Shown here piece by piece: positions 40,410 to 52,846 of a DNA stretch of 64,000 bases. The DNA comes from Siniperca chuatsi (lineage: Eukaryota > Chordata > Actinopteri > Centrarchiformes > Sinipercidae), in contig NC_058055.1 of NCBI RefSeq assembly GCF_020085105.1, positions 17,860,822 through 17,924,821 of the forward strand. The letters run 5' to 3'. Every line of letters starts with the position of its first letter. Within the stretch, counting starts at the first letter, position 1. The position numbers and the translations under genes are program-made. The notes beneath the pieces were generated by a model. It ran no database searches. It was not told the DNA's origin and worked only from the letters and a program-made list of their open reading frames with translations.

Positions 40410-43400
40410 ATACAGCTAATTAAAATGAGATTGAAAATCAATCCCAGTGAAATATTAAATATTAACGTGACTGTGACTAGCAACATCTATCATTTGATAG
40501 ACACTGTAATTAAGATAATAAAGTTTAAACGCATTAGTAGTTCTATTTAAAACACTGCTGCTGTGGAAAAGAATTTTTTAAATGTTGTCTAATCTAATTC
40601 AGTGTTAAAGGTTTCTGCTTTGTCATCTTTTATGTCCCTTTGTAAACTTGGACAGCTTATGCAGTATCATGTATCTAGTTATAGAAAGAAAAAATTTATT
40701 GTTTAGGATTGAAATATCTGTTTATTTGTCATTTCAGCAAGTGCCTCAAAACTACATCTGTCTATGTCCAAGTGACAAAGCCATCTAGCAACAGTAATAA
40801 TTAAGAAGAGGAGAGGAGGAAGTAAGGTGACATTATTATATAGTGACAAAGTCCACATGGGGAGGGTGGATGGGTCAACAAAACATCTGACTTTAACGTG
40901 GGAGACCACTGTTGTTGACTGTTTGACAGTCAACGTTGTTTTCTTTTTAAGCACGACCATGATCATTCCCTAAACTTAACCAAGTGTTTTTTATTGTAAC
41001 CATGATGACGACGGTCTCCTAACCTTAATGAAAGTGTCATTTTAACCAAAACCATGATATTTAACCCTTAACCCTAACCAAGTACTATGTGTACCTAAAC
41101 CATAGCATTGTCATATTATGAAACAGATTAACAGATTAGATTTTTCAACAGTGATTTGTGACAGTTTTGGAAGGCACAGACAGATGATGTTGTCCTGCCG
41201 ATAGGAGTGTCAGCTCAGAAAATGCTTCTATGTGTCATTCTGGAGGGCATGGACAAATGATGTATTTTGTTGTTTAATTTGGAGAACTTGTTAAATGTCC
41301 CCTATCACATTAATACAAACTTCTAATTTAAAAAAAAGGAAAAAACAAAAACTGCACAACATACTGATTTTAGTTCAGCTATCTCATTGTTTAACTCTTA
41401 TATAGCATCTTATATCATCTTCTATGGACAGCTTATAAACTTGAGCCCTTTCCATGAAGAACATATGGATAATTATAATCCATTCAGTTATAGCTGTAAT
41501 AGAGGTAATAAAACTACAGTGAGAGGGACACTTGTAAATTAGCTGAACTACATTTATTGTCTGAGGTGTCGATCTTTTTTGTCTGTAGCCTTCAGAGAGG
41601 ATGTGACATTAGTGTCTTCATACATGATTTAAGACAAATATGGTATTACACATTCATTTGTAGCATCATTGCTCCTCCCTTATCTCTTAGTTCTCTCTCA
41701 TAGTACCATCCATCTCTAATTCCACCTTTTCACTTTCTCCCTCCTTCCATCCCTGTCTTTTTCCCTTCTTCCACTCATACTCCCTGAAGAGAGCAAGAGA
41801 GTCAAAAAGTACAATCTGAGTTGGGCAATCTGAAATGGGTAGAGCAATAGAGAGAGAGGGTGTAGCATAGTAGTGGTTTCCATTTAAAATGGCAAAGCTC
41901 TTGTCTTTTTTTGTGGTAAACATCAGGTGATCATTACCTCCTCGGTGGGGAGGTGGTGAGGGGACAGTTCATCATTAGAAACTCCTTGTATGACACTGAG
42001 TAATTCCACCTTTCCCCAGAAATATGGCTTCCATATGCTTTCAGGATAATGCCCGCTATGGAGAAATTTAAGCCAGTGTTTCTGACTGATCTCTGTTCCA
42101 TTGTTTCCTGAAAATAGGTGCTGCTGATATGAGAGTCAGTCAATACTGTTCCCCTTGGGAGGGCATCAGAAATAGTACAGCCAAAATAATGAGTAGGAGT
42201 CTTTTAAAAGTGAGAGTTTCACCTTCAGTTTTTTTTTATTGCGCTTCACTTACACAGGGCAAAAGTTCAGAGAGAAAGGAAGAGATAGAGAGAAGAGGGA
42301 CAGAGAGTACATTACAGAAATGGGTGGCACTGGCAAGGATGTCTGATGTCCCCAGGACCTCACAGTGAGACTTACCATGTATGATACACACACCTGCTTA
42401 GTGTACTCTTGGACACTTGGGGTGAAATAATCAAACTTAACACACATATGCTCCTATAAACACAAAACAACTACTATAATGAACATCCATTGATGCCAGG
42501 GTAAGGTAGGATGTGGTACAGTAGCTGCGAAGGGTTTGAGGCGTAAACAACTGGGAGCATGTTATCTAACTGCTGTACATAGGGAAAGACAAACAGAAAT
42601 AGATTAAAAAGATTTAGAGAGGAGCAGCACTCATCATGCTCGCACCTGGTTCATTCATGGATACAGCATAAGATTGATTTTCGATTCTAATTTACACATC
42701 CACAACAGTTAGCCCGTAGGCGTTGCATCAGGCCATCTGGGGAATAGACTTTAAATTTGTGGCTCAGTGAGGCTTGTCTTGCGCACTCAGGTCCAAATGC
42801 ATTATCACCAGCACAGTGAAACCAAAACTATTATTTCTCATCTTCGATCTGTACCATCACAGCACTGAAAATGGATTAAATGAAGATCTATAGCTAGCAG
42901 AGAGCATGTACTGTACCTGAGCACTGAAGCTCATATTGCATATTGTGTTTAGGGAGGATAATGGGGATAAAGGAATATACATGAATTGTTAATGTGAAGA
43001 CACAGAGACAGATTTACAGTGACAATCACTTAAACGGAAAGCAGCAAGAATCCTGGGACATTAAACGATTCCTTCACTGCGATGCACCCAAAACAATTTC
43101 TCGCTTGAATGACTGTACTTGCTTGTTCTGCAATCTGATAAAGCCGACTGTCGGTCAGGAAGGAGACAAGAGGGGTTTCTGTCTTCTTGCAGTACGCTCT
43201 CTCTCTCTTCAAACCGTCCATTCACTCTTAGCTTAATAACATCATCTGTAAGGATAATTGTAAGATTGATCTCGACATGCATGGGGTTAATGGCATCCAT
43301 TTGTTAGATTAGTGTTTGTTCTATAAAATGGCCTCTTGAAGATGCAGAAATAAAGTTGTCACTGCCGTCAGCAGTTTCAAAATATGGAATATAACGCTTG

Positions 43401-43518
43401 CAAAACTCTGCAAATGGAATAATTTAAATACTGTATGTATGCATTTATGGATTGGACATTACATACATATTTAAAGAAGTGCTCACGAACACAAAACAGA
43501 CACACACACTAACTGACA

Positions 43519-43519
<1 letters not shown>

Positions 43520-43568
<49 letters not shown>
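43520..43568. repeat. (CA)n microsatellite
   Basis: About 24 uninterrupted CA units, the longest simple dinucleotide tract in the window. Confidence 0.95.
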
Positions 43569-43570
<2 letters not shown>

Positions 43571-44342
43571 CACACCCAAAGATCCAACACATGATACAAG
43601 GGTGTGACCTCACATTGACTCAAGAGAAAGTGATACAGACTTCAACTTTAGTGCTGGCACTCATAGATGTGTTTGAAATCTTAGTCTCTGAACTGGTGAT
43701 AAAATGGTGTTCAAAAGAATGCTGACAGCATGAATCATACCATATTAAGAGTCAGACTGGCCAATTCTTGAAATGACAATGAAGAAAATTAGACATGTGA
43801 GTGATACTTTTATATGATGAAATGTGTCTGTCCTTTGGCTTTATTAAATGACTGTTTAAGGTCAAGGTCAAGGTAAACGTTACTATCCCAATAGGGATAT
43901 TCAGGTGGTCAAGGTGCAGAAGTACACAAAACATTCATAAAAACAGATATAAATATAAGTATACAATACAATATGCAGTTCCCCCTTCCATCCCCTATAC
44001 CCACACCCACACAGAGAGAGCATTTCCAGGCACCCTCACTCTGGCATACTCTCACACTGACACACCTACACGTGTGCAGACACAGAGTACATTCAAACAG
44101 CCTCGCTCCAGCATATGCTGACACACACACTAATATAGAGACAAATAAATACTTCAATATGCAGTGGACTACATGATCCCTGAGAAATGAACTCTACGTT
44201 TAATAAGATGTTTGCTCGGAAAGTATGCTAATAAGACATCATTTCACAATTTCATGGGTTATAAACTATGAATGTGATGATTATTTACTGTAACTTGAAT
44301 TGGCTCACATTCTCTATATAACTAAGTAATGGATAAGGTAAG

Positions 44343-44847
44343 TTAAAGGATAGGTTCACATTTTTTCCAAATGTGTCTTAAAACAACTCTCACATGCTCA
44401 TGTGTACATTGAAGGTGTTATTGGTCAATCTAATCATTCCTCCTAATCCATTCCTTGTCCCTATACAGGTTTCAAAGTGATCCCTTTCTCAGGTGTTTTC
44501 AAGGTAAGTGATGGGAGATAAAGTCAACAGTCCTATTACTGTGCAAAAATGAATTCTTAAGTTCAGCCAAAGCTCCTATGAGGCTTCAGCAGTCTGAGTT
44601 AGACAAATCAAATGTGTATCTTCCAATGCTACAATCTTTTTAGTACAAAATTCCTGTTATATTAGTTTCAACTGAACTTTTGTTTTTTGGACAGAATGAG
44701 GACTGTGGCTTTTGTTCCCCATCACTTACACTGAAACTGAGTTGGAAAGTGAAATATACCTGGTCAGTGTGGACAGAAGGAACCATTAAAGTGACCAACA
44801 GTGCTTTTAATGTAGATATGGATGAGATATATGAACCTATCCTTTAA
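44343..44847. mobile_element. 505-bp inverted-repeat element (MITE) ending in TTAA
   Basis: The ends TTAAAGGATAGGTTCA (44343-44358) and TGAACCTATCCTTTAA (44832-44847) are perfect 16-bp inverted repeats. Both outermost tetramers are TTAA, which may be either part of the inverted repeat or a TTAA target duplication of piggyBac type; the sequence alone does not decide. There is no coding frame inside. Related ends occur at 2925-2979, 1043-1058, 14311-14325 and about 18425, so this family is repeated within the window. Confidence 0.85.
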
Positions 44848-46302
44848 TATTACTGTACCACACTCTGTGGGTTTAGTATGATAACCCTTCCTATTAGTCA
44901 CACTAAGTACTAGGTAATTGCAAGTTAAATACAAAATGTATTCTACCAAATAACAGATGCCATTATACTAGGCAATGAAACACTCTAGAAGAAATAACTT
45001 TCTGTAAATTAAATTGTATTTTTTTAACTCAGTAAAAGTATGACATCCTTTCTATCTATTCTGTCCACCTTAGCTGAAATATTTCGTGCTATTTTTTATT
45101 ATTCACCTAGCACTTTAGCTGTAAGAGGAAATGTTGCCTTTCGACTTTAAACGTTTTTTGAAAGCATCTTCCCCAGAAATGATGGCAACCCATTGGGGTA
45201 GATCCACAAGATATTGTAAGTTACAGAGAAGTTTTGGTATGGTTCACCTCATTTTAATGTCTGCATTGAAGTAACTTTCTCATGTGTTGTCTGTGTTCAA
45301 GGACTTGCATTTGTGATATAAGTCAGATGTATTTGATTTGTCTTTGAATCTTCTTATATTCTAGATGAGGTCCCTGAGCCTTGTTTGCTGGAGAAAGTCA
45401 TTCTCAGGTGTGTGAAAACTGCATTTTTTATATTTTACATACCTGAGATCAACTGTAACAGGTATTCTTTAGATTAGACTTTCAGAGAGACTGACTAAGA
45501 CTCCACTGAGTCATGAAGTAAGACTCTATAAAACACTGAAGTTTTAGTGCTCATCTGAGAACTAGACTACTCACCTTGCACAAACACATCCAGTACACAC
45601 AGAAACACACATTCAACCACACACATGTATGAACAATACATGGAAGCACACTAAAAGCGAGTTGTTATTTCAATGTGATACAATTCTAAGCTTACTAATC
45701 ATGAATATATTTTGATAAAGGTTTTCAGTATGACAGCAACAGACATCAAATGTCATGTTTACTTTTCTACATTGATGCACTCGGCTTCAGTCCAATGACA
45801 GGCAGTCCCCCCCACACACACACACACACACACACAGCCTCACTCTCTCTCTTTCGCTCTCTTACACACGCAAGCACACAGTGCTCCACACTGGCTCCAA
45901 CTGCCTTCTATTCTGGTGATCATAATTATTTGATGATGAAGCTTCTGGTTTCTCAACAACGCTTTTGTACACACGATCTAGCTGTGAATAATTTAGCATG
46001 GGGAGCTAGAAAGGTGGTCCCTTAAAACAGCAGGTGCAGTCAAACTCAGGAGGCAGGACACACTGGGGGAGCTTTATCTCATCTAGTCATCCACCCACTC
46101 CTTACACAGAGCTCTTCGGTCGGGCTCTCATCCACCCTGTGCTTCCATCAAGCTGTGTATCAATCCATTCTTTCATCCATCCATCTGTGCACCTCTCATC
46201 ACACCAGGTCCCACGGTGTCCTGCTGATGTCAATTCGCCCCAGGTAAGGAGCTTCTTGGGTTGACTGACGCTCTCTCAACATCCCCTTCTCAGTCAGCCA
46301 CC
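44848..46302. other. intergenic stretch upstream of grxcr2
   Basis: It contains a CA tract at 45813-45836 and otherwise AT-rich sequence. The promoter and 5' UTR of grxcr2 must lie here or further upstream, but no TATA box or untranslated exon could be fixed with confidence. Confidence 0.5.
45813..45836. repeat. (CA)n microsatellite
   Basis: Twelve CA units, about 470 bp upstream of the grxcr2 start codon. Confidence 0.95.
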
Positions 46303-46359
46303 ATGGAGGAACTCCAGAGAAAACTGAATCAACGCTATGAAGGCACCAAGCCCAGAAAG
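46303..46359 (+). CDS. grxcr2: grxcr2 coding exon 1
   Basis: This exon encodes 19 codons, from ATG to AAG, and ends at the donor AAG|GTGAGT. The intron is phase 0. The ATG is chosen for its Kozak context and for similarity to the GRXCR2 N-terminus (E-x-x-x-KLNQ). Confidence 0.9.
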
Positions 46360-49300
46360 GTGAGTTGTTTACAGGACTGTTTTCTGTCAAATTCATGGGT
46401 TTTGAAGAACTTTTATAAATGCACTGTGTTGAGTAAAAGACATATTGAGGTCATAACTGAGTTTTCTGTTTAAATAATTTTTTTATGCAGTTGCTTTAAT
46501 ATCAGTGGCATAATGGCAAAAAAATGGCATTATAGCACACAACTAGCTGAAGCTGGTGTGCTTGAAGATAGTTCTCAGCTTCTAACTGCATGTGATGTTG
46601 TCAAACTGCAAACTGAGAGAGGGAATGAAACAGGATGTTAGCTTGTATGTTGACATGCTGCAAATGTTTGTATGTGCCCCTCTTGTCTGATCAAGCAGCA
46701 TTTTTTTCTACTTATAAATCTTCATTTCAAGGCTAGCAAGCTATGCAAATTAGTCACTATACAGTAGTTAACATGCCAGTGTATCTTTTCAGCATGAGAA
46801 ACCTTTGGGGAAGTGAAGTAAAAACATGTCACCTTCAACTCAAAACCACAGGTGCGGTTCAAGCTGGCGTCGTCCTACAGCGGTCGGGTGCTGAAGCACG
46901 TGTATGAGGACGGTCAGGAGCTTGACAGTCCAGAGGAGAAATACCCTCACAGCTTCGTTCACCGCAAGATCCCTCCCAGCCACCTGGAGGTGGAGCAGCT
47001 CTGTGGGTTTGAGGATACTCATGGGGACCATCAGGGTGGGTTTTTATTATAGTGTAGCATATTGTATCACTGTGTCGTACTTTATATGCATGGCTGCACT
47101 GAGGTTTGTTTGTGTGGGCTATACAGTATGTAAGCTGGTAACCAGGGAGACCAACAAGATGTGTATATTACATTTGTAAATGGTACTCCTGCCTATACAG
47201 TGGAGTGGTTTCCATTAAATTATTTGGTAGAACATGCTGACCTGAAACATGCTGTTTCTCTTCACTTAAGACACTGATGATAGAGTTAGCAATCTAGCTA
47301 AAAAAGCAGTTAATGGAGTAGTTTGACATTTTGGGAAATACGCTTATTTGCTTTGCTGCAGAGAGTTAGATGAGAAGATTGATACCACCCTTATATCAGT
47401 ATGGTGCAAATGAAGCTACCGCCAGCAGCCGCTTAGCTTAGCTTAGCATAAAGACTGGAAACACAGGGAAACAGCTAGCCTGGCTCTGTCCAAAGGTAAC
47501 AAAATCTGCCTACCAGCACCTCTAAAGCTCGCTAATTAACACGCTATATCTTATTTGTTTAATCTGTACAGAAATCGAAGTGTAAAACTGTTATGGGAGG
47601 TTATGTGCTGTTTCCTGGGACCAGTAACTTTCTGGAGTCTCTGCTGGTTGCCTGGCAACTGGTCCTGGCAATTTTAGTATGCTTCTTAAAAAGTAAAAAA
47701 AAAACAAGACAACACCACTTGGTATGAATTGGTATGTTGTTAAGATTTGGTAAGGCTAGGGTGTTATGCTGGCTAACACAGCTAACCTTGGTGGTCACAG
47801 TTAGTTAGGTAGAGACTGGTAACTCATGATTGGTCATTGTAGGCTGCTCCAAAAAATTCAGACAAGCACATTAATGTATAAGAAATACATGCTGTTTGTG
47901 GATGAAACCAGGACTTGAGTCTCAAATCTCTGGTACAAGTTCTCACTCTATCCTGACAACATGTTTTATTCTGTGCCCAGGTGTCTATCCTCCAACAGGG
48001 CTCATTGCCCAGAGAATAAACGTGTACAGAGGAATGGGAAGCTACAAACCTGCTGCAGGCCAGACTGAGGAAGCAGAGGGAGATGCCACAGTAAGCAATG
48101 CTGCTTGCTGCTTTTGATTTAGCTAAATTAAATAGAAAAATTATATTAATCATGATCATCTTAGATCATATATCCCACTAGCAGTGTCAGTTTTGCCTGT
48201 CTGAATGTCAAGTACAAGGACCTAGCTTAATTATCTTAATTCATTCATCCAGCGCAGCTTAAATGAACTGGAATAAAAAATAATAAGATGTTGCTGAATG
48301 TTAATTAAATGTCCATAATGGCAACAGTTAATGTGATCTTTAAAAAACAACAGTTTGGTAATAGAACTAAAACATTAAATCTGGATAATAACTATAGTGG
48401 GAGTGTAGACATCCTGAGAGAGAGAGTCAGGGTTATGGTTAAAGGATAAGAAAGCAGCAATGACCGCCCCTGTCCTTCCTGTCTGTGTGCTAATTTACCT
48501 TTTTTAAATGGCAAATAAATAGATATTTTCCTCACCTGCATGTGGTGTGTGTGTGTGTGTGCCGTGTCTCGTGTACGTGAACCGTCTTGGATTGATGTAT
48601 TTTATCTTTCCTGTACTGCTGGAAATTGCGATGTAGCAAAAGAAACATTTGCAATTAAACATATGTACTTCTTTATGGATGTTAGAATTATTGTGTGCTA
48701 TTTCAAAAAACACCTACAGAAGAAGCCAGTTAACAGCTTAAAATAATGATTTTGTGATTCTGACACCCTTTGAATGGTAAATTACTAATTTTGGAGCATG
48801 ATCACTATGCGACGTCTGTTTGGATACATAAAGGGAATTATAATAAGAAAGTATCACAGCTCCTTGGAAGAGCTGTTATTTTTTAGTAAACCCCACAGAG
48901 CATTGCAAGTCTACATATACTGAAAAGCAAACAGACATGCCAAAATAAACATATACACAATTACCAGCCAATGCAAAGTAATTTAATAATTAATTCATAC
49001 ATCTTTAGAACAGAACAAGCAATCAACACTTAAAATAGAAAATGAGAAGCCTCCTTGGGTAATTAAAGCATCAACTCCATGCTGCTAAGGGAAAATTGTA
49101 CAACAATTAAAGTAGAACAACAACTGCTACAAAACTGCTCATCTGACAGGAAAAAGCCACTGTTACTCAGCTGCTGTGGCAGTGGCTTCATTAGTGCAGC
49201 AGGCTGAGAGAGAGGTCAGCTACATCGCCTGCTGGCTTAGTGTCAGTTTCATTCTTTTATCCTCTAAACAAAGGCATGCTTAGCTCTGGTGACCAAGGCC

Positions 49301-52300
49301 AGTATTTATCACATTTATCAGTGGAAAACAGCAATCTGGATTTAGTTTATCCTTTAAAGGGCATTATTGAAAGGATGGCACGGTGGTTCTAGAGGAGCAC
49401 CCCTACTGTACAAGGTCTAATGAGTTCCTTCATATATGTCTTCAATGCTTTCTTTGTCTGCTTTATAATAAGAGGGATTCACTGAAAAAAAAGGTCTTTG
49501 TCTGATTTTCATGCTTGAATGTTTAAAAAATGCAACCTGTCAGCTAATTTTAAAACGTTCTAAAACTACAGTATGAGTTTGGAAAGTCAGAATTGTCAGG
49601 GATTATCAAAGTAATCACTGCATCATTGGTAACAATCAACAATTTATATATGATATAGAGTTGCGGAATGGGAGGAGCTATTTCAGGTGCCCCTGGTTCT
49701 GGAAGTAAAAATCTGATACATTTTTCCCATAAACACACATTTTTCCCATAGACAGCGTTATGTGACTTACAGTTGGTGCACTTGGATCACTTGTGTTTTT
49801 GGGGTCAGTTTTGTTATTTCCTGTTTTTTTATTTTGTAAGTGTTCTGCTTCATGTTTCTTGTGTAGTTTTACTTACTGTCTTTGTTTGCTCTTCCTGCCA
49901 GTTTTGATTGTTTGCCCTGCCCTGATTAGTTTCACCTGTGTCTCATTTTCTCCCCTGGGTTTCTCTCCATAATCTAATCATACAGGAGTAAATCTGTTAA
50001 ATGAAAAATTACTGTAGTTTCCTTATCCACCACCAGAAGCCTCAATAGACCAGAACACAGCTACAAAGCATGTTGTGTTTTGCACAAGGAGTGTGACACT
50101 TCAGCTGCAGTCAAAACCTCTTCTCACCCACTTCTCACCCACACAAAGTCCAAAGTTAAATGTACACTCTCAGAGTTGCAGGAATCGAATCTGGGAATCT
50201 GTAGGAAATAAAACAAGCACAGAGGCTAATTTAAATACGTGATCTCAGGTTGCACCAGATGTTAATATTAACTGATGTAGGATTATCTGACATTATCTGT
50301 TTCCTTCAGTCCTCAGTGTTGGACTTTGGCAAGATAATCATCTACACCAGCAATCTGCGCATCATTAGAGCACCACAGAGGAAGCCCGAAGCATTGCGGC
50401 AACACACAGTGGTTCCTGTGGACTTGGAGGGATACCCAAAGGCCAGGGAGAGGGGGAGCAGGAGGAGGGCTAAAGCTCTTTGTACACAGGATGGGGAGGA
50501 GAAACAGATCAGCGACACAGAGACCAAGGTAACGATCCTTGGCCAAATTATTCTCAGTGGTATGTTTTTTTTAATCACCCTGTTTCTGTTTCTTTGTATT
50601 CTCACTCTCAGCGTGTCCTTTTCCTCCTTCTTCCCCCCCTCTCTTTCTGTGCATACGTCTTCAGCTCTCCATTCTTCACTTTATCTTTGCTTACAAGATG
50701 ATAGCTGCAGGATCATATGTGCAGCCATATTGTTGTAATTTGTAACTGTTCACAGAGGGGTGTTAATTCTCATCCCACAATCTCCTGTGTTTACTTGCAA
50801 CTGCCACCTTATTTGTGGCCCCTTCTCTTTTCTTTTCCTGTTGCCCCCTCCCGCTCAAACAACCACTATCCCATTGTCCTAGTGTTATCTGTCAACTATG
50901 AACAGATACTGATGAGTCCACAGTTTCACTCTGCCCTTGCAGCATTTGCCTGCCACTTGCCAGTCTGCAAGGATAGCCAGCTCACTATTATCCCCTCCCT
51001 CTTACCTCCTTGGCTGATTACTGTTCTCTTCTCCTCACTCCCTCCATTCTTTTCTCACCTCTCTCGTTATTTTCTCATTTTCTCTGCCTCCAGAAAAAAA
51101 GTTCATTCTAAGCTTCTTTTTTGTTTCATTTTTTGGCAATCTCAGTCCTTTGTTACTTTCTTTTCTTCATCTTTGCCTTTGCTGCCCAAACTCCAAGGTA
51201 GTTAATTTTTCACTGTCTTTATTTCTTTATTTCTAACACAGAGATAGAGTTATACTTTGTATGGGCATACATTTTGCAACTGTTTACTGTTTAATCTGGA
51301 CCTAGATTTCACTTTCGCTACAAGAGCCAATCATCACAATATAGTGGGTGAATACATCACTAACCCTATGTGCAGCTTAAAGTAATGTAGGTTTAGATGC
51401 AGCTAAACTGTAAGTCAAAACATCAACGTTCATTAAAATTTTTTTGTGAACTTTGCCTTGTGAACCTGAGCTGCGTTGACTTTTCCGCTGCTGGAAACAA
51501 CAGCTGTAGCGATGCAGCTAGACAATCATGGATCAAACTGAAACACAATTCTGTTTTTTGAAATTCCAGTGAAATTTTGTGAGATTTTAACACTTGCTGT
51601 TTGTGGTGCACTTCAGCTGCAAACGTTTGCTCGTAGGGTAAGCGTGTTGGATATTGGGTTATTATTGCGATGGTGGTCCAATGGTTAATGATTATCTGAT
51701 TAAAATTGTAACCACTAGTCTTAACAAAGGGATTCTCCAAACTCCATATCTTTTTTTACCTTCAGTCACTTTGTATTTTACGTTTTGAGAAAGGAATTGT
51801 TAAATAGGCTTTGAGAGACTTTTTCTGTGCCACGATTTTTAGATTTATAGAGCATCTTCTTCTGAAGCACTCCAGCATGCATTGCTACCTGTCTTTTACT
51901 TTACTCTGGGACTCCTAAAGGAAAGGGATTAGGAGTGAATGGCATTTGGTTTGTGGCACTTAAATACTTAACACTCGAAATCTTATCAAACACTCAAAAC
52001 CTTATCAACAATAACTTCCTGGCTACTCAGGAAAATCCACAGACCTCGTTTTCACTATGAACTATTTTCTACTGATTTACGACATCCAGTAGTTTGTAGA
52101 TTTAAACTTAACCTCATTGGACGACCTCTGTTACTATCCACCCCTCGTCTCGTCTAATCTACAGGCAGCTGCTCGTTATTGTAAATTTAGCAGTAATGAC
52201 TGGCTGGCTGTACATTATCCTGCAACACAGCTACTTACCAAAGGCATTTATAAATAATATTGGAAAGACTGTCGATGTTGTTAAGGTTGTTTAGTGTTTG

Positions 52301-52846
52301 CCAGCAGGCAGGCCAGTTAAACTAGATAGCTGTGTTAATGTTCGCTGTTAATGAACTGGCTAAAGGTGGTGCAAGTTAATCAGTTTTGAAACAGTAAAAA
52401 TTAATGTTTATAATATACAATTTTACATTTAGATTCTACATACATACATTTAAATACATTATATACAGCAATTGTTTAGATAAGGCTGACAAACTTTTCC
52501 CCTCACTGTCCAACTTCCCTTATACAGTTCAATCTCTATCCCTACCTTTCTTGTCTTTCTCACCCATTCTGACCTCTTCCTCCTCTTGACTCGTTGCCTA
52601 ACCTTAAGGTTCCTCTCTCTCACCTCCTTTCTCCTCCTCTTCTCTCCCCTAATGTGTTTCTTCTGTCTCCAGGAGGCCGACAGCTGCCAGCATTGTGGCG
52701 GTTCAGGCTGCGCTCCCTGTTCTCTGTGTCACGGTAGCAAGCTGTCCATGCTGGCCAACCGCTTCAATGAGTCCATCAGTGATCTGCGTTGCCAAGCCTG
52801 CTACCCCCATGGTCTGGAGAAGTGCCAGTCCTGCTCCAATAAATAG
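46303..52846 (+). CDS. grxcr2: grxcr2: glutaredoxin and cysteine-rich domain-containing protein 2 (5 coding exons)
   Basis: The coding exons are 46303-46359, 46852-47035, 47981-48090, 50310-50528 and 52673-52846. They splice in frame to a 247-residue protein, against 248 for human GRXCR2. Conserved blocks: MEELQRKLNQRYEG (start), VRFKLASSYSGRVLKHV with EDGQELDSPEEKYPHSF, LIAQRINVYRG, DFGKIIIYTSNLRIIRAP (the glutaredoxin-like part), and a C-terminal cysteine-rich zinc-finger-like domain with CQHC, CAPCSLC, CQAC and CQSC motifs around HGSKLSMLANRF. GRXCR2 is known as a stereocilia-base protein of inner-ear hair cells, needed for hearing in mammals. The start has a full Kozak context (GCCACCATGG). 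All eight splice sites are GT-AG. The Cys pattern and the DFGKIIIYT block separate it from the paralogue GRXCR1 in my judgement. It is the only complete host gene seen here and lies on the same strand as plac8l1. Confidence 0.93.
46852..47035 (+). CDS. grxcr2: grxcr2 coding exon 2
   Basis: It lies between the acceptor CCACAG (ending 46851) and the donor CAGG|GTGGGT. Its 184 nt leave a phase-1 intron. It encodes the most conserved N-terminal block, including SYSGRVLKHV and SPEEKYPHSF. Confidence 0.93.
47036..47980 (+). other. grxcr2 intron 2
   Basis: A 945-bp intron whose central part (47311-47680) is an R1 repeat copy. No other structure is seen. Confidence 0.85.
47311..47680 (+). repeat. 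dispersed fish repeat, family R1, longest copy (intronic)
   Basis: Blocks run GTAGTTTGACATTTTGGGAA, AGTTAGATGAGAAGATTGA, TTAGCTTAGCATAAAGACTGG, AGCTAGCCTGGCTCTGTCC, TACCAGCACCTCTAAAGC and TTTCTGGAGTCTCTGCTGG. It matches 10941-11110 at its start and 6470-6684 in reverse. It sits within grxcr2 intron 2 in the sense orientation. Confidence 0.8.
47981..48090 (+). CDS. grxcr2: grxcr2 coding exon 3
   Basis: It lies between the acceptor GTGCCCAG (ending 47980) and the donor ACA|GTAAGC. Its 110 nt complete the split glycine codon and end in phase 0. It encodes VYPPTGLIAQRINVYRGMG and an acidic tail. Confidence 0.9.
48091..50309 (+). other. grxcr2 intron 3
   Basis: A 2.2-kb intron. It includes a short TG tract near 48545-48562, a degenerate block GGCACGGTGGTTCTAGAG (49377-49394) resembling a fish SINE head, and a repeat-like stretch at 49740-49960 (TTTCACCTGTGTCTCATTTTC). 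No exon or gene is recognised inside. Confidence 0.7.
50310..50528 (+). CDS. grxcr2: grxcr2 coding exon 4
   Basis: It lies between the acceptor TTCCTTCAG (ending 50309) and the donor AAG|GTAACG. Its 219 nt, phase 0 at both ends, encode VLDFGKIIIYTSNLRIIRAP and then a basic, variable linker (RERGSRRRAKAL). A second AG at 50315-50316 is out of frame and so is not the acceptor. Confidence 0.92.
50529..52672 (+). other. grxcr2 intron 4
   Basis: A 2.1-kb intron, markedly pyrimidine-rich at both ends (50600-51200 and 52490-52670). The 162-codon frame at 50717-51205 is low-complexity and intronic. No other element is recognised. Confidence 0.7.
52673..52846 (+). CDS. grxcr2: grxcr2 coding exon 5 (terminal)
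   Basis: The acceptor TGTCTCCAG ends at 52672, behind a long pyrimidine-rich tract. The 57 codons and TAG encode the cysteine-rich domain with four CxxC pairs. The last codons and stop (TCC AAT AAA TAG) contain an AATAAA hexamer at 52838-52843. Confidence 0.95.
   Translation, partial: EADSCQHCGGSGCAPCSLCHGSKLSMLANRFNESISDLRCQACYPHGLEKCQSCSNK

Larger units (their letters stand above)
39271..44342. other. long non-coding stretch
   Basis: No gene is recognised. It includes a short (CAC)n tract at 40387-40409, a degenerate repeat with AACCCTTAACCCTAACCAAG at about 40965-41105, a purine/pyrimidine-rich zone at 41690-41860, and the long CA microsatellite at 43520-43568. None of the open frames (at most 80 codons) has a known motif. 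Confidence 0.5.

Noticed and set aside
43520..43568. Regularly spaced repeats suggesting a CRISPR-like array
   Set aside because: It is a simple CA microsatellite with no spacers; the host is eukaryotic.
46242..46292. A tiny 5' UTR intron before grxcr2 (CAG|GTAAGG ... TTCTCAG)
   Set aside because: It would be only about 50 bp, below the usual size of vertebrate introns; the motifs are probably coincidental.
50717..51205. 162-codon frame between grxcr2 exons 4 and 5
   Set aside because: Pyrimidine-rich intronic sequence without a homologous domain; skipping it gives the correct family length.
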